Shown here: piece after piece, positions 60,401 to 64,000 of the stretch
Position numbering within the stretch: position 1 is the first letter of the stretch
Layout: each line of letters opens with the position of its first letter
Assembly (NCBI RefSeq): GCF_000264905.1
Contig: NW_006763139.1
Location: 1,094,313 to 1,158,312, forward strand
DNA from: Stereum hirsutum FP-91666 SS1
Lineage: Eukaryota; Basidiomycota; Agaricomycetes; Russulales; Stereaceae
DNA: 64,000 bases
Reading direction: 5' to 3'
Translations under genes and position numbers: made by a program
Notes under the pieces: generated by a model
What the model was told of the DNA's origin: nothing
Databases searched by the model: none
Seen by the model: the letters and a program-made list of their open reading frames with translations, nothing else

Positions 60401-62031
60401 AATCTCTTCGCGAAGCTTGCGCATGGACTCTGGGTTCTTCAAGAGGTAATAACACATGAACGACAATGTACCTGTGACGAATTGTTCCGTAAGTGTCGCA
60501 GTACAAGTATCCACGTATCGACAAACCTACCAGATGTCGTCTCGTGGCCTAGTGTGGCGAACGAGCATGAGCTTACTATCCCCAAGAGCGCGGGAATGTT
60601 CCCGGGACTCACCAGCAATGAGGAAAGTAAGCAGCTTCAGAATAGAGGGCCAGAGAAGTCATGAGAACCTCGATGTGCGCACGAAAGAAGGAAGGGAAAA
60701 ATGCTCACGTTATTAGTGATAGCTCTGTCCGAAAGGCCATCTCCAGTCTTAGGATCCTTACCCTCTAACATCTTCCCAAGCAGATCATTCTTATCCACTG
60801 GGTTTGCCTTCCGCTCTCGTACGACTGTCAAAAGGAATCGATGCCCGAGTCAGATATACGAACGACAGAGAAGGGACAAGGGGGAAGTCGTGCTCACTGT
60901 CATCAGCCAAATCAGTCATGAGTTTTTTGTCGCCCTCGTATTTTGCATTCGCACCAGTCATCATACTTTGGATGAGGAAAGGTCGATTGGCGCGAGCGTT
61001 ACATTCTTTCAGGAAGTCGACCATGGCGCCTGCGAACGGAGGCATTTCTTGCTGCAGAAGACAGTATCTCTCTAGTCAAACAAAGAATGGATAAAGCCGA
61101 TGTGAACCCACCATGTAGAAGCAGTTCATACTGTGTGAAAAAAAAATCAGAAACCGGTTTCATAGAGGAATGACAGACCGAGAGACACACCGATATGACA
61201 TGGAGGTTAGACATATTGTTTCCAGAGCAAGTCTCGTAAAATCCTCAGACGGGTCGATGATAAAGTTTGGTCCAAATCTAACATGCTGAGGTCAAAAACC
61301 GTGTCTAGCTAAAAGACTGCGAATTGTATCACCTTTCCCACTTGAGAAGTAGCTGGGACGCCACATCTTTCATCTGAATAGTGCCACAACAAAGTCAGTA
61401 TCAAGTTTTCGGTGCATCGAAAAGCGGAAACTGACGTCATCCATCATGCCTCGAATGGAAGCCACATTGAAGGCAGGCATGAGAAGTCGGTCTGCATGCA
61501 GAAGAAATCAGTAACTGTATTCAAGCGTTTGGAGACACGCCTTTTGGAATACTGACGTGCGATGGCCCAGTTTGGCTCATCGTTGTATGCCTGCAACCGG
61601 TTCCAATCAGCTCTCTGCCGTCAAGCAATAGGCTCAACAGACGTTTACAAACCGTGAATAGACCGTCACCGACTAGGTTCCTGACTTGGTTAAGGGCAGC
61701 GGAGATGGACTTTTTGAACCTCTTCTCGTCGCAGACTTCATTGACCAGTCGATGGCTGGTGATCACGTTTACCTGTCTTCCTGAAAATCAAGAGAGAGAT
61801 TTAAGACGACTTTCTCTTCTTACTAGATTCACGGGATATATACCGAAGAAAGAGAGATGATAGATCTCGCCGTACTGCCTAGCTAGTAGTTCGAACGAGC
61901 GGAGCGGAACCTCTCTCTCGATTGTGCCTACATTTCCAAGGAACGGAACTAAACATCACAAAGTCAGTCCTGAACAACGGCAATTATCCAAGTTCCATAC
62001 TGGTAGGTGGCTGAGGAATTGTCGTGGTCAT
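57433..62031 (-). CDS. CYP505-type self-sufficient P450-reductase fusion (fatty-acid hydroxylase-like)
   Basis: Single-chain P450 and NADPH-P450 reductase like P450foxy/BM3; family members hydroxylate fatty acids near the omega end. The chosen start at 62031 gives MTTTIPQPPT, leading into VPFLGNVGTIEREVPLRSFE; an intron acceptor just upstream means an extra 5' exon cannot be excluded. The P450 part shows NLVGDGLFTAYNDEPNWAIA, then LLTFLIAGHETTSGTLSFM (I-helix, from 22- and 18-nt exons), AVMRETLRLSPPAPMRV and FGFGMRACIGRAFAWQE. The linker leads to the FMN domain LYVLYGSNTGTSESFAQRIA near 59480-59540. The FAD/NADPH part has RQYSISSSPLWN, FCAGSGLAPMRGF and LLFFGCRNPEEDYIY, and ends RISQGRYATDVFE at 57433. 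All domains appear intact and no membrane anchor is seen, as expected for CYP505. Confidence 0.92.
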
Positions 62032-62985
62032 TTCTGACGACGGGGGCGCGTTGTTGAAGACGGAGGCGAAGAAGCTGCAAATAGGTAGTGTGCAGAGAGA
62101 TCAGTGACTGATATTCTCTCCCTCCAACCCGAGTTCTTATAAGAACGCCGTGGTACCCAACTGCCTACGGCGCAATCGTCACCCTAAGGCTACGTTAGGC
62201 ATCAGAGTATCTTTGCTAGGCGGTGGTAAATACCCACCAGAGACTATCACAGGACAAGCTTGGAAGGCGCGTTGCGCACTTCCTCCGGGGGGTTTACCAC
62301 CGGGCAGCCTTCCGCCGGAAATGAAGGTGATGCAGAGAACCACAACGTATCGGGCACAGCGCAGATATGGACAACATACCTCATCTTCGATAGACAACTG
62401 AGTCGCTCTAATTACAGGTCAAAAGGCGCTCGGAGACAATGTTGAGTGTGAGAGAGCGGGTAAGAGTGATAGATGGACATTTCTAGCTCTGCCTTGAGAT
62501 GGGCCCAATAAACCATTCTTCCAACGGGATCGAGGTGCAAGGAACCTCATGGCGAACACCAACCAGTTATCTGTTCTTTCCAACGACCGTGGCGTCAATG
62601 TGCAGCTTGAGTGCAACTTGATGGAAACCGGCCTCGGGCCCACCCGGATATTTACAATGTCGGAAAACGGCAACTTCCCATAGCCGGGGTGGCACTACGT
62701 CGTGGCCCCTGCCGCCTCTTGAAAGCGATACACACCGAGATGATGCACTGGCACCAACGATACACGCAGTACTTACATAGGGGTGTCAGAGCGATGCCGA
62801 GGAACGAGGTAATAGCACTTACGTGAGCTAAGTAAGTCTGTCGGCCAGGAGCGAGTCAACGCCGATCGAGAAAATAATCTGGAGCGGCGAGTGGAGTTCT
62901 CACGCTCTTTCTTTCCTCGACCACCATGATCCTCAGAGACCGTACGGCCTCTGAGCCTCTTTTTCGACCCACCCACCTCCCTTTC
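62032..62985. promoter_or_regulatory. Upstream region of the CYP505 gene
   Basis: Non-coding interval with a perfect 14-bp palindrome (listed separately) about 100 bp upstream of the ATG and a 10-bp inverted repeat, CGGTGGTAAA at 62221-62230 with TTTACCACCG at 62293-62302. No gene was recognised. Confidence 0.45.
62133..62146. promoter_or_regulatory. Perfect palindrome GTTCTTATAAGAAC upstream of CYP505
   Basis: A 14-bp perfect palindrome contains TATAAG and sits about 100 bp upstream of the CYP505 start on the minus strand. It could serve as the TATA element, as a dimeric regulator site, or both. The functional reading is inference. Confidence 0.45.
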
Positions 62986-62995
62986 ATACTCAGCG

Positions 62996-63407
62996 TACTG
63001 TAGTTTTTCGGGCAGAAGTTCGTGTCCCGCGTCCCAGGGGGGTCACGAACGAACCTGTGCCCTGGGACAGTCCCACAGCGTTGACCTGAAATGAACATGT
63101 AAACGGGACAAAGTAAAACATGTCCAAAATACAAGAATAATCACAATGCTTCCAATTTGTCCTCTGCAAGCCCTTCAAGCTAAGTTTTGAGCTTAAGCCT
63201 GTTATTCCGTCATTTCAATTAACCCACAGGCAAATATTTATGGCTGTAAATCCATGATAGATGGCAATATCATAGAAAACAGTCGAAATTGAGGAACGTT
63301 GTCCCTTGTCCCACCACGTCTGCGAACCGGGACACAGATGGATTATGTCATCTCGGCAACAGCCGAGGGGCGGTGGCGTGAACTTCTGCGCGAAAAAGTA
63401 CAGTATT
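62996..63407. repeat. MITE-like element with imperfect inverted ends
   Basis: TACTGTAGTTTTTCGGGCAG followed by AAGTTCGTG at 62996-63024 pairs with the inverted copy at about 63379-63407; 25 of 29 positions match. The 410-bp body is AT-richer in the middle, has no transposase, and carries repeats of the type GGGACA near both arms. It is possibly the remnant of a DNA transposon. Confidence 0.55.
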
Positions 63408-64000
63408 CACGTCTGGGTGTCACGTGTTCACATAAGTGGATTCGTTCTTCACCCAGGCAGGTTTACAGCTCGAAGCCGAGCACCAGGAGATCCTTCTGAC
63501 ACGTCAACTCCGATTCATTTGCCGAACGGGATTTGCCGCTCTCCTGCTGCCCGTACTTCCCCACCCATTCACACTTTACTTATCAACAGAGTGTGCTTTC
63601 GAGGAAGCACCACGTTGACATCGAGAACTTCCGTTTGCGAACGAAGGAAGAAGACCATTAGTTAGCTGACGACTGTGCACCGTTGGACTATTTGCGAGAG
63701 AACATCAGCCGCAACCCGAGCTTCACGGTATCGAGTTTACATGAGCGGGCCGGGGTATCACATCCTCGTGGGCTGCTGATGAGCGAAAGCACATCCACAG
63801 CGGCCCTCATATAAGAAACGATACTACTTATGCCAAGAAAAGTAAGCAATGCGTGGCTAGCTGTAATTACACCTTTCAAGACCAGACACAAGAAACATAG
63901 CAAGAAAGCATGAAAACATAACAGGCAACCAGGGAGAAGATAATCATAACACTCCGAAACGGCTCGCGAACACTTCTACCTGTCTATGTTAAATGTCACT
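63408..64000. other. Right end of window, no gene recognised
   Basis: About 590 bp with only short frames on both strands and no recognised motif. Confidence 0.35.

Overview
The window is nuclear DNA from a filamentous basidiomycete, most likely a mushroom-forming agaricomycete. The evidence is many spliceosomal introns of about 50 to 70 nt with GT..AG (sometimes GC..AG) ends, moderately GC-rich coding sequence, several fungal P450s including a CYP505-type P450-reductase fusion, a Cfs1-like cyclopropane synthase and a crinkler-like protein. No organism name can be fixed from the sequence alone. All gene models were assembled by eye by joining conserved exons, so terminal exons are less certain than cores.

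Layout, left to right. 1-4765: eIF5B (minus, C-terminus outside the window) divergent from an ARL2-type small GTPase. 7352-13100: a lipid pair, a CFA synthase-like methyltransferase (minus) divergent from a delta-9 acyl desaturase with a cytochrome b5 tail (plus). 13832-26038: a kinesin-3 motor with FHA and PH domains (minus), divergent from a PNUTS-like PP1-binding nuclear protein (plus) whose 3' flank holds a 219-bp inverted-repeat element. 27528-33379: a glutamine-rich LIM-domain-binding co-regulator (minus), divergent from the U3 snoRNP protein IMP3 (plus).

33380-44728 is an accessory-looking block. It holds a 0.9-kb non-coding duplication, a crinkler-like two-domain protein (minus) divergent from an unrecognised gene with an internal 261-bp coding repeat (plus), then a repeat-rich spacer with an 88-bp tandem array. 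44729-49757 returns to housekeeping genes: the CDC14 phosphatase and a TTI2-like TEL2-complex cofactor, both minus. 51510-62031 is a P450 block: two microsomal-type P450s (plus) converging on a self-sufficient CYP505 P450-reductase (minus). 62032-64000 is non-coding with a MITE-like inverted repeat.

Themes. Most neighbours are divergent pairs sharing a promoter interval. The CFA synthase and the desaturase could act in sequence on the same acyl chains. In several genes the catalytic motif is carried by very small exons (11-22 nt): the kinesin P-loop, the P450 oxygen-binding and heme-cysteine motifs, and the stretch just before the first desaturase histidine box. No tRNA, rRNA, CRISPR array or complete autonomous transposon was recognised.
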